A stretch of 64,000 nucleotides of DNA from [Zimmermannella] faecalis ATCC 13722. GTDB lineage: Bacteria; Actinomycetota; Actinomycetes; Actinomycetales; Microbacteriaceae. Under the pieces are notes generated by a model. It had not been told where the DNA came from. It did not search any database and worked only from the letters and a program-made list of their open reading frames with translations. The DNA is taken from positions 518,836 to 582,835 of the forward strand of contig NZ_KB907074.1 of assembly GCF_000381765.1 (NCBI RefSeq), in the 5' to 3' direction. Shown piece by piece: positions 27,430 to 36,653 of the stretch (position 1 is the first letter of the stretch; each line of letters opens with the position of its first letter). Both the position numbers and the translations under genes were made by a program.

Positions 27430-29223
27430 ATGAGTTGGAACGAAGGCGGCGCCGGACCGTTCGGCCGCAACAATGACGAGTCGAAGCGCGACGACGAATC
27501 TGAGGGTGCCACCTCGGAGCAGCACGACATGCCGGGGCTTCCGCCCCTGCCACCGCTCGGGTTGCCGGGCGACCAGGCCACGGATGACGGGGCTGCCGAC
27601 ACCGACGCGGCGAGCGACGAACAGGAGCTGAGCGACGCTGCGGGCGACGAGCCCGAGTCGAATGGTGACCAACCCGAGTCGCAGGATTCCGCATCGCCCG
27701 CGGCCGACTCCGGCGGCTGGTCGTCGTTTGCTCCGCCGGCATACGGCTCGACACCCGAGCCCGTCAGCGACGAAGATGCTCGCACCGACGACGAGGCGGC
27801 ACACGATGGTGCACCGACCCAGTCGTTCAGCGCGGCCCTCGGCAGCGACGGCGACGTCAACGCCGCGCGCGACGATGAGCCGCACGACCCGAACGCGACC
27901 CAGGCGTATCCGACCCAGGCGTTCCCTGCCGGCGGCTTCGGTGGAAGCAATGAGCGTGCCGACGCACAGGCGACCCGGGCCTACCCCACGCAGGCTTTCC
28001 GCACCGACGAGCCCGCAACCCAGGCGTTCGGCGCTCCCCCGGCCGCATTCCCGGGCGACACAGGCGCGCAGTACGGCCAGCCCGCGGGGGCGGCCCCTGC
28101 GGCCGGCGGCGCTGGCGGTCAGGAGCCGCCGCGACCAGAGGAGAAGCGCAAGAAGCCTTGGTTCCGGCGCCCGCCTATCCTCATCACGATCATCGCGGTG
28201 CTCGTGCTCGGCCTCGCGGCAGGAATCGGGATTCCGTGGTTCATCAACTCGCAGAACGTACAGCGGGGCGACGACCTCGCCGCGGCGTTCCAGTCGGAGC
28301 TCAAGGACTACAACGCCACCTGGAACGAAGAGAACCTCGCGGCGGTCACCGCTCCCGACATCTCGACGACGCTGAGCTCGTCAAGCCAGACGTTCTTCGA
28401 CTTCACGTCCGACGGCATCGACGACCTCTCCGCAGCCTGCGGCGACATTGCGGGTGCGCAGGAGACCCGCCAGCAGCTCGCCGACGCCGACGTGCCTGAG
28501 CTTCCGCAGGATGAGGGCGCAGAGGCCTCCGAGGCCTACGTCGCCGCGCAGAAGGATGCGAAAGCCCTCACCGACTCGCGTGAGTCGGCCGACGCCTTCC
28601 TCGAGCAGTCGAACTCGCTGCTCACGGCCCAGCAGCAGCTGTGTGACTCGATCCCCGCCTACGCCGAGTTGCAGCAGAACTACCGCAGCGACCTCGACAC
28701 GACGATGCCCGACGCCTACGTCGTCGAGAATGGCGGCGAGATCACCACGAGCGACGGCGCGATCTACTTCCCCTGCTCGAACTCGCAGGGATGCCCCGAC
28801 CTCTACAACGACGACAACCGGGAGCTGTTCGCCTCCGCCTACGAGTCGACGTACGTCGACTACTACAGTGGCCTCGCCGAGCAATACACCGACAACTGCT
28901 TCCTCGACGCATTCCAGTCGGTGTGCGATGTCGCTGCCGAAAAGTACCAGGCGGCCGCCGACGCGAACCAGGCCGTCGTCGACCACCTGCGTGAGAACGA
29001 GCCGACGGTCGAGGTGGGCCAGACCCTCTACCCCGATCTCGACGGCCTGATTCAGGACGCCGCAGACGCCGAGTCGGCCGCGAACGAGGCCGTGCTCACG
29101 GAGTGGGCGACGATTGAGCCGAACGTTGGCACGTCGATGACGCGCACCGGCTCATCGCTCGCGACGTTCCTCGACTCGCTGAAGTCGACCGCCGACGAGA
29201 CCGCGGGAAGCATCCTCGGTTAG
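27430..29223 (+). CDS. Single-pass membrane protein with acidic cytoplasmic region and TQAF/TQAY repeats, function unknown
   Basis: 597 residues. Residues ~1-245 are acidic, Pro/Gly/Ala-rich and low in order; they include a run of related motifs, PTQSF, ATQAYPTQAFP, ATRAYPTQAFR and ATQAFGA. A basic KRKKPWFRRPP stretch then leads into one transmembrane helix (ILITIIAVLVLGLAAGIGI). The remaining ~320 residues would be outside the cell, alpha-helical, with several Cys (GDI..., CSNSQGCPDLY, NCFLDAFQSVCD) that could form disulfides. N-in topology follows the positive-inside rule. The ATG at 27430 is chosen for the hexamer upstream; the frame is open to 27298 but that part overlaps sequence near the tmRNA and lacks family-like features. 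I do not recognise a named family. Confidence 0.7.
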   Translation: MSWNEGGAGPFGRNNDESKRDDESEGATSEQHDMPGLPPLPPLGLPGDQATDDGAADTDAASDEQELSDAAGDEPESNGDQPESQDSASPAADSGGWSSFAPPAYGSTPEPVSDEDARTDDEAAHDGAPTQSFSAALGSDGDVNAARDDEPHDPNATQAYPTQAFPAGGFGGSNERADAQATRAYPTQAFRTDEPATQAFGAPPAAFPGDTGAQYGQPAGAAPAAGGAGGQEPPRPEEKRKKPWFRRPPILITIIAVLVLGLAAGIGIPWFINSQNVQRGDDLAAAFQSELKDYNATWNEENLAAVTAPDISTTLSSSSQTFFDFTSDGIDDLSAACGDIAGAQETRQQLADADVPELPQDEGAEASEAYVAAQKDAKALTDSRESADAFLEQSNSLLTAQQQLCDSIPAYAELQQNYRSDLDTTMPDAYVVENGGEITTSDGAIYFPCSNSQGCPDLYNDDNRELFASAYESTYVDYYSGLAEQYTDNCFLDAFQSVCDVAAEKYQAAADANQAVVDHLRENEPTVEVGQTLYPDLDGLIQDAADAESAANEAVLTEWATIEPNVGTSMTRTGSSLATFLDSLKSTADETAGSILG

Positions 29224-29239
29224 CCTCCTCCCCGATACG

Positions 29240-29277
29240 ACTCGGCCCAGCCACGGAATTCCGTGGCGGGGCCGAGT
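29240..29277. terminator. Bidirectional hairpin terminator between convergent genes
   Basis: Arms 29240-29258 and 29259-29277 form a 19-base near-perfect palindrome (one mismatch, centre GGAATTCC) between the stops of the membrane-protein gene and smpB. A TGTTG tail follows on the plus strand. Confidence 0.75.
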
Positions 29278-29294
29278 TGTTGCAGACCGGCTGC

Positions 29295-29777
29295 CTACTC
29301 GCCGACGTAGCCGCGCGAGCGCATCGCACGGCGCGCCTCGAGCTTGTCCTGCCGCTCACGCAGCGCCTGGCGCTTATCGAACTCGCGCTTGCCCTTCGCG
29401 ACCGCGATCTCGACCTTCGCGCGGCCATCAGAGAAGTAGAGCTGCAGCGGCACGATCGTGTACCCGCCCTCGCGCGTCTTCGTCGCGATCTTGCGGATCT
29501 CGTCGCGGTGCAGCAGCAGCTTGCGCTTGCGACGCGGCGCGTGATTGTTCCAGGTGCCCTGGAAGTACTCGGGGATGTGCACGGCCTCGAGCCAGAGCTC
29601 CCCGTTCTCAACGTGGGCGAACCCGTCAATGAGTGACGCGCGCCCCTGACGCAGCGCCTTCACCTCGGTGCCGGTGAGCACCATGCCCGCCTCGTACGTG
29701 TCCTCGATGAGGTAGTCGTGCCGCGCCTTGCGGTTCGACGCCACAACCTTGCGGCCGTCATCCTGCTTCTTAGCCAT
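29295..29777 (-). CDS. smpB: SsrA-binding protein
   Basis: A 160-residue protein that delivers tmRNA to stalled ribosomes. The oligonucleotide-binding barrel shows [32 protein letters not shown], followed by [16 protein letters not shown] and [20 protein letters not shown]; the basic C-terminal tail ([23 protein letters not shown]) is the decoding-site helix. GGGGAGG precedes the ATG by five bases. A TAGGCT at 29838-29833 (minus) in the gap after ftsX may be a private promoter. The order prfB...ftsE-ftsX-smpB...ssrA is typical of actinobacteria. Confidence 0.96.
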   Translation of the reverse strand: MAKKQDDGRKVVASNRKARHDYLIEDTYEAGMVLTGTEVKALRQGRASLIDGFAHVENGELWLEAVHIPEYFQGTWNNHAPRRKRKLLLHRDEIRKIATKTREGGYTIVPLQLYFSDGRAKVEIAVAKGKREFDKRQALRERQDKLEARRAMRSRGYVGE

Positions 29778-29883
29778 CGCATCCTCCCCTCGAGTGTCGC
29801 GCGATTCGTCGACGAATTCGTGACAACGCACCAGCCTACCGCCCGCGCGATGTTCACGCAGGCGGCGGCCGACGAGTGGATGG

Positions 29884-30798
29884 CTAAACGCGCAGGTAGC
29901 GGCGAATCGAGATGCTCGACGAGAGGCCCGCGAGCAGCACGCCGATCGCGACGACGATGCCGGCCGCCCCAGCGGCCTCGGGCCACACTCCCACGAGTTG
30001 CATACCGGGCATGCGCACCTGCAGGTAGCCCTGCACGAAGAAGTGCGTGCCGCCGAGCACCGCGACCGCGGCAAGCAGCGACCCCACGAGCCCCGCGAAC
30101 ACGCCTTCAAGGATGAACGGGGCTTGGATAAATCCGTTGGATGCTCCGACCAGGCGCATGATCCGCAGCTCGCGGCGACGCGAGAACGCCGAGAGTCGGA
30201 TCGTGGTCGCGACGAGCAGTACCGCGGCCACGAGCATGACGAGCGCAACCGAGAACGCCGTGATGCTCGCACCGTTCAATACGGCGAAAATGCCGTCGAG
30301 GAATTGCCGCTGGTCGGTGACCGACTCGACCCCGGGCATGTCGGTGATCGACTGGATGATGATGTCGCTGTCCTGCGGCTCCGTCATGTTCACCCAGTAG
30401 GCCGCGTTGAGCTGGTCGGGCGTCACGAACGATACGAGCGGGTCGTCCTTGAACTGCTCGACGAAGCGCGAATACGCGTCGTCCTGCGACTCGAAGAAGT
30501 ACTCGTTCACGTACGGCGAGAGGGCATCGCCCTGCAGCTCGGCCTCGACCGCATCCATCTGGTCCTGCGTCGCGAGACCCGCCGCACAGTTGGGCGCCTG
30601 CGACTCGGCCGTACAGAAGTCGATCGCGACCTGCGCCCGGTCATACCAGTACGTCTTCATGTTCTGGATCTGGAACTGCAACAGGATTGCCGCGCCGACG
30701 AACGTCAGCGACACGAACGTCACGAGAATGACCGAAATGACCATCGAGGTGTTGCGGCGCAGCCCCTGCCACATTTCACTGAGGATGAATCCGAACAT
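29884..30798 (-). CDS. ftsX: Cell-division ABC permease FtsX
   Basis: A 304-residue membrane protein with one N-terminal helix ([24 protein letters not shown]), a ~130-residue extracellular loop with two Cys ([11 protein letters not shown]), and three C-terminal helices. With FtsE it signals to cell-wall hydrolases at the septum; in actinobacteria the partner is a RipC-like NlpC/P60 enzyme, not seen here. Its ATG overlaps the ftsE stop by one base (TGATG). Length and topology are normal. Confidence 0.95.
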   Translation of the reverse strand: MFGFILSEMWQGLRRNTSMVISVILVTFVSLTFVGAAILLQFQIQNMKTYWYDRAQVAIDFCTAESQAPNCAAGLATQDQMDAVEAELQGDALSPYVNEYFFESQDDAYSRFVEQFKDDPLVSFVTPDQLNAAYWVNMTEPQDSDIIIQSITDMPGVESVTDQRQFLDGIFAVLNGASITAFSVALVMLVAAVLLVATTIRLSAFSRRRELRIMRLVGASNGFIQAPFILEGVFAGLVGSLLAAVAVLGGTHFFVQGYLQVRMPGMQLVGVWPEAAGAAGIVVAIGVLLAGLSSSISIRRYLRV

Positions 30799-31697
30799 CA
30801 GCGCTCACCTCCCTGCGTGCGATCGAGTCCATCGGCAATGTCCTCACCGTCGTCGTGCTCGGTGAGCCTCGACGTCGGAGCGTCGATGTCGGACTCGATA
30901 TCCGCCGTCGTGCGGTCGGGAGCCGCGACGCGCTCAGCCATCGATTCCGCGATCGTGGGCTTGCGGGCATCCTTCGCGACCTCAGGGGCCTCGGGCTCCT
31001 CGTAGAGCACGATCTCGGGCGTGTACACGCCACCGGCCTCGTCGCGAACCACCTCACCGTCGGCGAGCTCGAGCACGCGCTGACGTTCCTCATCAACAAT
31101 CGAGACATCGTGCGTCGCCATCAGCACGGCCGTACCGTTCTTATTGATTCGGCGCAGCACCCGCATGATCTCGCGAGAGGTCACGGGGTCAAGGTTGCCC
31201 GTCGGCTCGTCGGCGAGCAAAATCGCCGGCTTGTTCACGACGGCGCGCGCGATCGCGACCCGCTGCTGCTCGCCGCCGGAAAGCTCGTGCGGGAAGCGGT
31301 CTTCCTTACCGGCGAGACCGACCGTGTCGAGCACATCCGCCACCGATCGACGAATGTGCGCCCGCGAGCGGCCGATCACCTTCTGCGCGTAGGCGACGTT
31401 CTCGTAGACCGTCTTGTTCACGAGCAGGCGGAAGTCTTGAAAGACCATGCCCACGTTGCGGCGATAGAACGGGACCTTGCGGTTCGAGATCTTGCTGAGG
31501 TCTTGCCCCAGCACGTGCACCTGCCCGCTCGACGGGTGCTCTTCGAGCAGGACATGGCGCAGCACCGTCGACTTTCCCGAGCCCGAAGGGCCGACGAGAA
31601 AGACGAACTCGCCTCGGAGTATCTCGAAGGTGACGTCGTCGAGCGCAGCGTCGTGCTGGCCCCGGTACACCTTGGACACGTGATCGAATCTAATCAT
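30798..31697 (-). CDS. ftsE: Cell-division ABC ATPase FtsE, with C-terminal extension
   Basis: Residues 1-225 are a standard FtsE: Walker [11 protein letters not shown]-loop VFQDFRLL, signature [17 protein letters not shown], Walker [14 protein letters not shown] and H-loop MATHD. Residues ~230-299 are an acidic, low-complexity tail (EEPEAPEV... [10 protein letters not shown]) not needed for the fold; such tails occur in Micrococcales FtsE. ATP hydrolysis drives the FtsX conformational change at the divisome. Coupled to ftsX by TGATG overlap. Confidence 0.95.
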   Translation of the reverse strand: MIRFDHVSKVYRGQHDAALDDVTFEILRGEFVFLVGPSGSGKSTVLRHVLLEEHPSSGQVHVLGQDLSKISNRKVPFYRRNVGMVFQDFRLLVNKTVYENVAYAQKVIGRSRAHIRRSVADVLDTVGLAGKEDRFPHELSGGEQQRVAIARAVVNKPAILLADEPTGNLDPVTSREIMRVLRRINKNGTAVLMATHDVSIVDEERQRVLELADGEVVRDEAGGVYTPEIVLYEEPEAPEVAKDARKPTIAESMAERVAAPDRTTADIESDIDAPTSRLTEHDDGEDIADGLDRTQGGER

Positions 31698-31748
31698 GAC
31701 GCCCCATACGCTACGGGGCGCGCCTACGAATCGCCGAGCGACGCGCGG

Positions 31749-31859
31749 TTAGTCGTCTCCATCCGTACCGCGCATGCGCAGGTTGAAGAACGCGGCGACC
31801 ATGCCGCCCCAGATGACGACGATCGAGACGACCATCATCGTGATTGCTTCAGGACTCAT
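31749..31859 (-). CDS. metS: Methionine/alanine importer small subunit MetS
   Basis: A 36-residue single-helix protein starting MSPEAITMMVVSIVVIWGG and ending NLRMRGTDGDD. The conserved pattern (short polar start, helix with W-G-G, basic then acidic tail) and its place directly after a large NSS transporter gene identify it as MetS of the MetPS system known in Corynebacterium glutamicum. GAAGGAG stands before the ATG. It starts six bases past the metP stop. Confidence 0.88.
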   Translation of the reverse strand: MSPEAITMMVVSIVVIWGGMVAAFFNLRMRGTDGDD

Positions 31860-31865
31860 GCGACG

Positions 31866-33488
31866 TCACTCCTTCTCGTTCACGGCTGCGGGGGATGCGG
31901 GCTTCTCGCCACGCTCGCGCGCGAGCCGAGCCTGATAGATCGCCTCGACCTCGGCCTCCTCGGCGGCCTCGTCGAACGTCGGGTCGACGCGCTTCGACCA
32001 CGGCAGCGCGGCGAGGATGATCGCCACAACGACGAGGGCGATCACCATGCCCCAGCCGAAGACCGCGACGAACTCGGGCGGGTAGCCGCCATAGACCTCG
32101 CTCGTGTCCTTCATAAGCTGCGTCGCGAGCATGTAGGCGAGGGCGACCGGCACGATCGCGCCGATGAATAGGATCCACACCCAGTTCGCCGGGATGCTCG
32201 ACAGTCGCGACAGGTGGCGTGAGAACAGCGGCAGTTTGCCGGCGATCCAGCCCACGCAGATGATCGCGACGAGGCCGGCCGCGAGGATGCCGTACTGGTT
32301 CACGAACGCGTCGAACACGTCGAGGAAGTAGAGGCCGGCGGTCGTCGGGAACAACAGCAGCGAGATAATCGCCATGGGCGTGATGACGGCGATCGCGGCC
32401 GCCTGCCGGCTGAGGCCGAGCTTGTCGCGCACGCCCGCAACCACGACCTCGATAATTGAGACCATCGACGTGAACCCGGCAAACACGAGCGAGCCAAAGA
32501 ACAGCACACCAATGAGCTCGCCGAGTGGCGCCTGCGAGATGATCGTGGGGAACGCGACGAACGCGAGCCCGATGCCCGAGGTCGCCGTCTCATCGACCGT
32601 CGTACCGGCGGCCTGTGCCATAAACCCGAGGGCGGCGAACACGCCGATCCCGGCGAGGATCTCGAACGCCGAGTTCGAGAAGCCGACCACGAGGCCCGAG
32701 CCCGTGAGGTCGCTCTTGCGCTTGAGGTACGACGCGTACGTGATCATGATGCCGAAGCCGACCGACAGCGAGAAGAAGATCTGGCCGACTGCGGCGGCCC
32801 AGACCTCGCCGCGCGCGAGCGCCGACCAATCGGGCGTGAACAGGGCATTGAGGCCTTCGGTGGCGCCGGGCAGGAACAGCGCCTGCACGACCATGATGAC
32901 GAACATCACGACGAGCAGCGGCATGAAGATGAGGTTCGCGCCCGCGATGCCCTTGTTCACGCCGAGGAAGATGACGATAAACGTGACGACCCACACGAGC
33001 AGTTCGGGCCAGAAGACGGCACCGACGAATTCACCCGTGTAGGCGACCTCATCGCTCATCCGCAGGAAATCACCAAAGAAGAACGCGTTCGCGTCGTCGC
33101 CCCACGCACCGGTGAACGAATAGATCATGAACATCGCCGCCCAAGCGACGATGACGGCGTAGTAGAGGCCAATGATGAAGCAGATGAGCACCTGCCACCA
33201 GCCGATGGACTCGAGCCAGCGCGAGATTCGCGCCATCGAGAGCGGCGCCGAACCGCCATAGCGGTGACCGATCACGTAGTCAAAAAAGAGCAGCGGAATT
33301 CCCGCGCAGACCACGGCAATGACGTAGGGCACGATGAATGCACCGCCGCCGTTTTCGTACGCGATGTACGGGAATCGCCAGATGTTGCCGAGTCCGACCG
33401 CCGACCCGATGGCCGCGAGGATGAACATGTTGCGTGAGCCGAAGAACTCGCGCTTCTGCTTGGGCTGCTGCGTTTGTGCTTGCGTCAC
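31866..33488 (-). CDS. metP: Sodium-dependent methionine/alanine transporter, NSS family
   Basis: A 540-residue neurotransmitter:sodium-symporter-family protein with about 12 helices. Helix 1 has the sodium/substrate motif AAIGSAVGLGNIWRFPYIAYENGGGAF; helix 6 has GQIFFSLSVGFGIMITYASYLK. A ~45-residue charged tail ends the protein. Together with MetS it would import methionine or alanine. The start is GTG with GAAGGAG eight bases upstream. The pair sits between prfB and ftsE, which are usually adjacent, and so looks inserted into that block. Confidence 0.87.
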   Translation of the reverse strand: MTQAQTQQPKQKREFFGSRNMFILAAIGSAVGLGNIWRFPYIAYENGGGAFIVPYVIAVVCAGIPLLFFDYVIGHRYGGSAPLSMARISRWLESIGWWQVLICFIIGLYYAVIVAWAAMFMIYSFTGAWGDDANAFFFGDFLRMSDEVAYTGEFVGAVFWPELLVWVVTFIVIFLGVNKGIAGANLIFMPLLVVMFVIMVVQALFLPGATEGLNALFTPDWSALARGEVWAAAVGQIFFSLSVGFGIMITYASYLKRKSDLTGSGLVVGFSNSAFEILAGIGVFAALGFMAQAAGTTVDETATSGIGLAFVAFPTIISQAPLGELIGVLFFGSLVFAGFTSMVSIIEVVVAGVRDKLGLSRQAAAIAVITPMAIISLLLFPTTAGLYFLDVFDAFVNQYGILAAGLVAIICVGWIAGKLPLFSRHLSRLSSIPANWVWILFIGAIVPVALAYMLATQLMKDTSEVYGGYPPEFVAVFGWGMVIALVVVAIILAALPWSKRVDPTFDEAAEEAEVEAIYQARLARERGEKPASPAAVNEKE

Positions 33489-33545
33489 GGTCGGTACTCC
33501 TTCGCCAGGCCGAGCGGTTCCTGAATGAAACCTGTACGCGAGATG

Positions 33546-34661
33546 CTACTCGGAGTCGGCAGCAGTTGTCTTGCGCCAGCGAATTCCCGAAGAGATGAAT
33601 TCGTCGAGGTCGCCGTCAAACACGCGGTCGGGATTTCCCGACTCGTGGCCGCTGCGCAGGTCTTTCACCATCTTGTACGGGGCGAGCACGTACGAGCGCA
33701 TCTGGTCGCCCCAGCTCGCGGTGATGTTGCCGGCGAGCTCCTTCTTCTTCGCCTCTTCCTCTTCGCGACGCTGCAGCAGCAGGCGCGACTGCAGCACACG
33801 CATCGCCGCGGCGCGGTTCTGAATCTGCGATTTCTCGTTCTGGCAGCTCACGACGATGCCGGTCGGCAGGTGCGTGATGCGCACGGCCGAGTCGGTCGTG
33901 TTCACCGACTGACCGCCGGGGCCAGAGGAGCGGAAGACGTCAACGCGAATGTCGTTGTCGGGAATGTCGATGTGGTCGGACTGCTCAATGAGCGGCACCA
34001 CCTCGACCGCCGCGAAGCTCGTTTCCCGTGAGCCCGCCGAGTTGAACGGGCTCATGCGCACGAGCCGGTGGGTGCCTGCCTCGACCGAGAGGGTGCCGAA
34101 CGCGTACGGCGCATCAACCTCAAACGTCGCCGACTTCACGCCGGCCTGCTCCGCGTACGAGGTGTCGAGCACCGTGACCTTGTGCCCGTGCTGCTCGGCC
34201 CAGCGCGTGTACATGCGCAGCAACATCTCGGCGAAGTCGGCGGCGTCGACGCCGCCGGCGCCGGCGCGAATCGTGATGACTGCGGGTCGCGGGTCGAACT
34301 CGCCGTCGAGGAGCGTCTGCACCTCGAGGTCGGCGATGACCTTCGTGATAGCCGCGAGCTCGGCGCGCGCCTCAGCTGCGGTGTCTTCGTCGTCGCCCTC
34401 GTTCGCGAGCTCGACGAGTACCTCGAGGTCGTCGAGTCGTTCCTCAATGCTCTGGATGCGCTTGAGGTCGGCCTGCGTGTGCGAGAGTTCGCTCGTCACC
34501 CGCTGCGCCCGCTCGACGTCATCCCAGAGATCGGGGGCCGATGCCGCCGTCTCGAGTTCAGACACGCGGGCCGAGAGGTGCTCGGGGTTCATCACGTCAC
34601 GAATCGGTGCGAACTTCGCCCGCTGGTCGGCGATCTCGGTGGAAATGTCGAGGTTGATCAT
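33546..34661 (-). CDS. prfB: Peptide chain release factor 2
   Basis: Recognises UGA and UAA stops. The codon-reading motif SPF is in [10 protein letters not shown] and the catalytic GGQ in [18 protein letters not shown]. At 371 residues it is the usual length. The frame is unbroken from the ATG, with no in-frame UGA and no slippery CUUU signal near codon 25, so the programmed +1 frameshift of many bacteria is absent. A TAGGCT lies nine bases before the start codon. Confidence 0.96.
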   Translation of the reverse strand: MINLDISTEIADQRAKFAPIRDVMNPEHLSARVSELETAASAPDLWDDVERAQRVTSELSHTQADLKRIQSIEERLDDLEVLVELANEGDDEDTAAEARAELAAITKVIADLEVQTLLDGEFDPRPAVITIRAGAGGVDAADFAEMLLRMYTRWAEQHGHKVTVLDTSYAEQAGVKSATFEVDAPYAFGTLSVEAGTHRLVRMSPFNSAGSRETSFAAVEVVPLIEQSDHIDIPDNDIRVDVFRSSGPGGQSVNTTDSAVRITHLPTGIVVSCQNEKSQIQNRAAAMRVLQSRLLLQRREEEEAKKKELAGNITASWGDQMRSYVLAPYKMVKDLRSGHESGNPDRVFDGDLDEFISSGIRWRKTTAADSE

Positions 34662-34704
34662 GATCTGCCCAGCCTACCCGCGCGCGGCGTGCCAGCCGGG
34701 GCAC

Positions 34705-35382
34705 TCACGCTAACGGCGAGCGTCGCACGGTCGACGCGACGAGGTGCGTTCGCATCGCCGCGGACGCGGCGAGCACGTCGCCGCGGCGAAGCGCCTCGAG
34801 GACATCACGGTGCTCCGCAACCACGGCTGCCGTCTCGGCCGCGTCGCGAGGCGCCTCGTCGATGCGTGCTGGCGGGATCACGAGCGCACGGGGCCCGAGC
34901 CGATCAACCGCGCCGAGCAGATAGCGATTGCCCGAGGCCGCGGCGACGGCCCGGTGGAACGCGAAGTCCGCCGAGATCGTGTCGGCGGGCAGCGTAGCGA
35001 GCTCGAGGCGGGCAAGTGCATCCGCAAGTTCGTCAAGCACCGCCGGATCGGGCCGCCGCGCGGCGAGCGCGGCGGCCTCGGTCTCGATGGCGATCCGGAA
35101 CGCGTGCAGTTCCTCACGCTCCGCCGCGCCGCTCGCGGTGAGCCACGCATCCTCGCCCCGATCACTCGGCGGCGTCAACGCGTAGCTACCCGACCCAAGG
35201 CGGGTGCGCACGAGGCCGCGCGACTGCAGCCGGTGCAGGGCCTCGCGCACCACCGTGCGGCTCACGCCGTGTTCGGCCACGAGCTTGTTCTCGCTCGGCA
35301 GCCGCTCCCCCGGTGCGACCGTCCCGTCGATAATTCGGGCGGCGAGCAGATCGGCGAGTTCTTCGGCGCGGGTTACGTGCAT
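34705..35382 (-). CDS. GntR-family (FadR subfamily) transcription regulator
   Basis: 225 residues: an N-terminal winged helix (APGERLPSENKLVAEHGVSRTVVREALHRLQSRGLV) and a C-terminal all-helical FCD ligand domain (from ~80; FRIAIETEAAALAA, DFAFHRAVAAASGNRYL, EHRDVLEALRRGD), whose Asp and His residues usually bind a metal for a small acid ligand. It lies 19 bases after the dehydratase gene on the same strand, so it most likely regulates that operon, and a sugar acid may be the inducer (inference). GACAAT six bases before the ATG may give a private start. Confidence 0.88.
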   Translation of the reverse strand: MHVTRAEELADLLAARIIDGTVAPGERLPSENKLVAEHGVSRTVVREALHRLQSRGLVRTRLGSGSYALTPPSDRGEDAWLTASGAAEREELHAFRIAIETEAAALAARRPDPAVLDELADALARLELATLPADTISADFAFHRAVAAASGNRYLLGAVDRLGPRALVIPPARIDEAPRDAAETAAVVAEHRDVLEALRRGDVLAASAAMRTHLVASTVRRSPLA

Positions 35383-35401
35383 GTGCTGATTGTCGCCGAG
35401 A

Positions 35402-36538
35402 TTAGGCGGGGTCGGTGACGGTGATCGTCTCCGTCACCCAGGCGCGGGCCTGCTCGGTGAACGTAATGCCGAGGCCCGGGCGGTTCGGCACGAGCATGCG
35501 GCCGTCGCGCGTCTCGAGGCGCTCCTCGAACAGCGGGTCGAGCCAGTCGAAGTGCTCAACCCACGTCTCGCGGGGGTAGCACGCGGCGAGGTGCACGTGG
35601 ATCTCCATCGCGAAGTGCGGCGCGATGTCGAGGCCGGCCTCGTCAGCGAGCGCGAGAATGCGCAGGAAGTTGGTGATGCCGCCGACTCGCGGCGCGTCGG
35701 GCTGCAGAGTGTCGCAGCCGCGAGCGGCGATGAGCTGCTTGTGGTCGCTCACCGAAGCGAGCATCTCACCCGTCGCGATGGGCGTGTCGAGCGCTCGCGC
35801 GAGCTCGGCGTGGCCCTCGAAGTCGTAGGCGTCGAGCGGCTCTTCGATCCAGACGAGGTTGTACTCCTCAAGCTTGCGGCCGAGACGAATCGCGGTCGCG
35901 CGGTCCCACTGCTGGTTCGCGTCGACCATCATCGGCACGTCGGGGCCGATGTGCTCACGCACTCGGCGCACACGCTCGAGGTCTTCGACGCGGTCGGGCA
36001 GGCCGACCTTGATCTTGATGCCGCCGATGCCGTCGGCAATGGAACGGCTCGCGTTCTCGACGACCTCGTCGATCGACGAGCTGAGGAATCCCCCCGAGGT
36101 GTTGTAGGTGCGCACCGAGTCGCGGTGGCTACCGAGCAGCTTCGCGAGCGGGAGGTCGGCGCGGCGCGCCTTGAGGTCGTAGAGGGCGATGTCGATCGCG
36201 GCGAGGGCCTGCGTCGCGACTCCCGAACGCCCCACCGAGGCGCCGGCCCAGAGCAGCTTCGTGTAGAGCTTCTCGATGTCGTTCGGGTCTTCGCCAATTG
36301 CCGCGCCCGCGACCTCCTTGGCGTGCTCGTACTGGGCCGGTCCGCCAGCGCGCTTCGAGTAGCTGAAGCCGTGCCCCTCGAAGCCCTGCTCGGTCTGAAT
36401 CTCCGCGATCAGAAAGGCAACTTCGGTCATCGGCTTCTGGCGCCCCGTGAGCACCTTGGCGTCAGAGATCGGTCGCGCGAGCGGCAGCCGGAGCGTCGAA
36501 AGCGTGATGGAGCGGATGCGGTCGGGTGTGTATGTCAT
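35402..36538 (-). CDS. Enolase-superfamily sugar-acid dehydratase (talarate/galactarate dehydratase-like)
   Basis: A 378-residue mandelate-racemase-type enzyme. The K-x-K base motif is in IKIKVGLPD; metal ligands lie in MMVDANQQWD, WIEEPLDAYD and PIATGEM; the Asp-His dyad is in LQPDAPRVGGI and IAPHFAMEIHVH. This residue set fits acid-sugar dehydratases such as talarate/galactarate dehydratase, but substrate cannot be fixed from sequence. The ATG at 36536-36538 has AAAGG upstream; the longer frame is rejected as arginine/serine-rich. It is followed by the GntR gene, and two inverted repeats lie in its promoter region. Confidence 0.75.
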   Translation of the reverse strand: MTYTPDRIRSITLSTLRLPLARPISDAKVLTGRQKPMTEVAFLIAEIQTEQGFEGHGFSYSKRAGGPAQYEHAKEVAGAAIGEDPNDIEKLYTKLLWAGASVGRSGVATQALAAIDIALYDLKARRADLPLAKLLGSHRDSVRTYNTSGGFLSSSIDEVVENASRSIADGIGGIKIKVGLPDRVEDLERVRRVREHIGPDVPMMVDANQQWDRATAIRLGRKLEEYNLVWIEEPLDAYDFEGHAELARALDTPIATGEMLASVSDHKQLIAARGCDTLQPDAPRVGGITNFLRILALADEAGLDIAPHFAMEIHVHLAACYPRETWVEHFDWLDPLFEERLETRDGRMLVPNRPGLGITFTEQARAWVTETITVTDPA

Positions 36539-36586
36539 CGGGATGCGCCTTTGCGGTCGGGAACGTTGACGCCTCCAACCTACTAG

Positions 36587-36619
36587 ACAGGTTTGTAATT
36601 GCTCATACAGCTTTTGTAT
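36587..36619. promoter_or_regulatory. Candidate operators upstream of the dehydratase gene
   Basis: ACA-N4-TGT at 36587-36596 and ATACA-N5-TGTAT at 36605-36619 are two inverted repeats in an A/T-rich patch 50-80 bases before the start codon. They are the best candidates for sites bound by the neighbouring GntR regulator. Confidence 0.45.
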
Positions 36620-36653
36620 CGACCGACTCCGATCCCGGAGCCTCGGCCCGTCG

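Noticed and set aside
34580..34661. Programmed +1 frameshift in prfB
   Set aside because: The frame is open from the ATG, without an internal UGA or slippery site.
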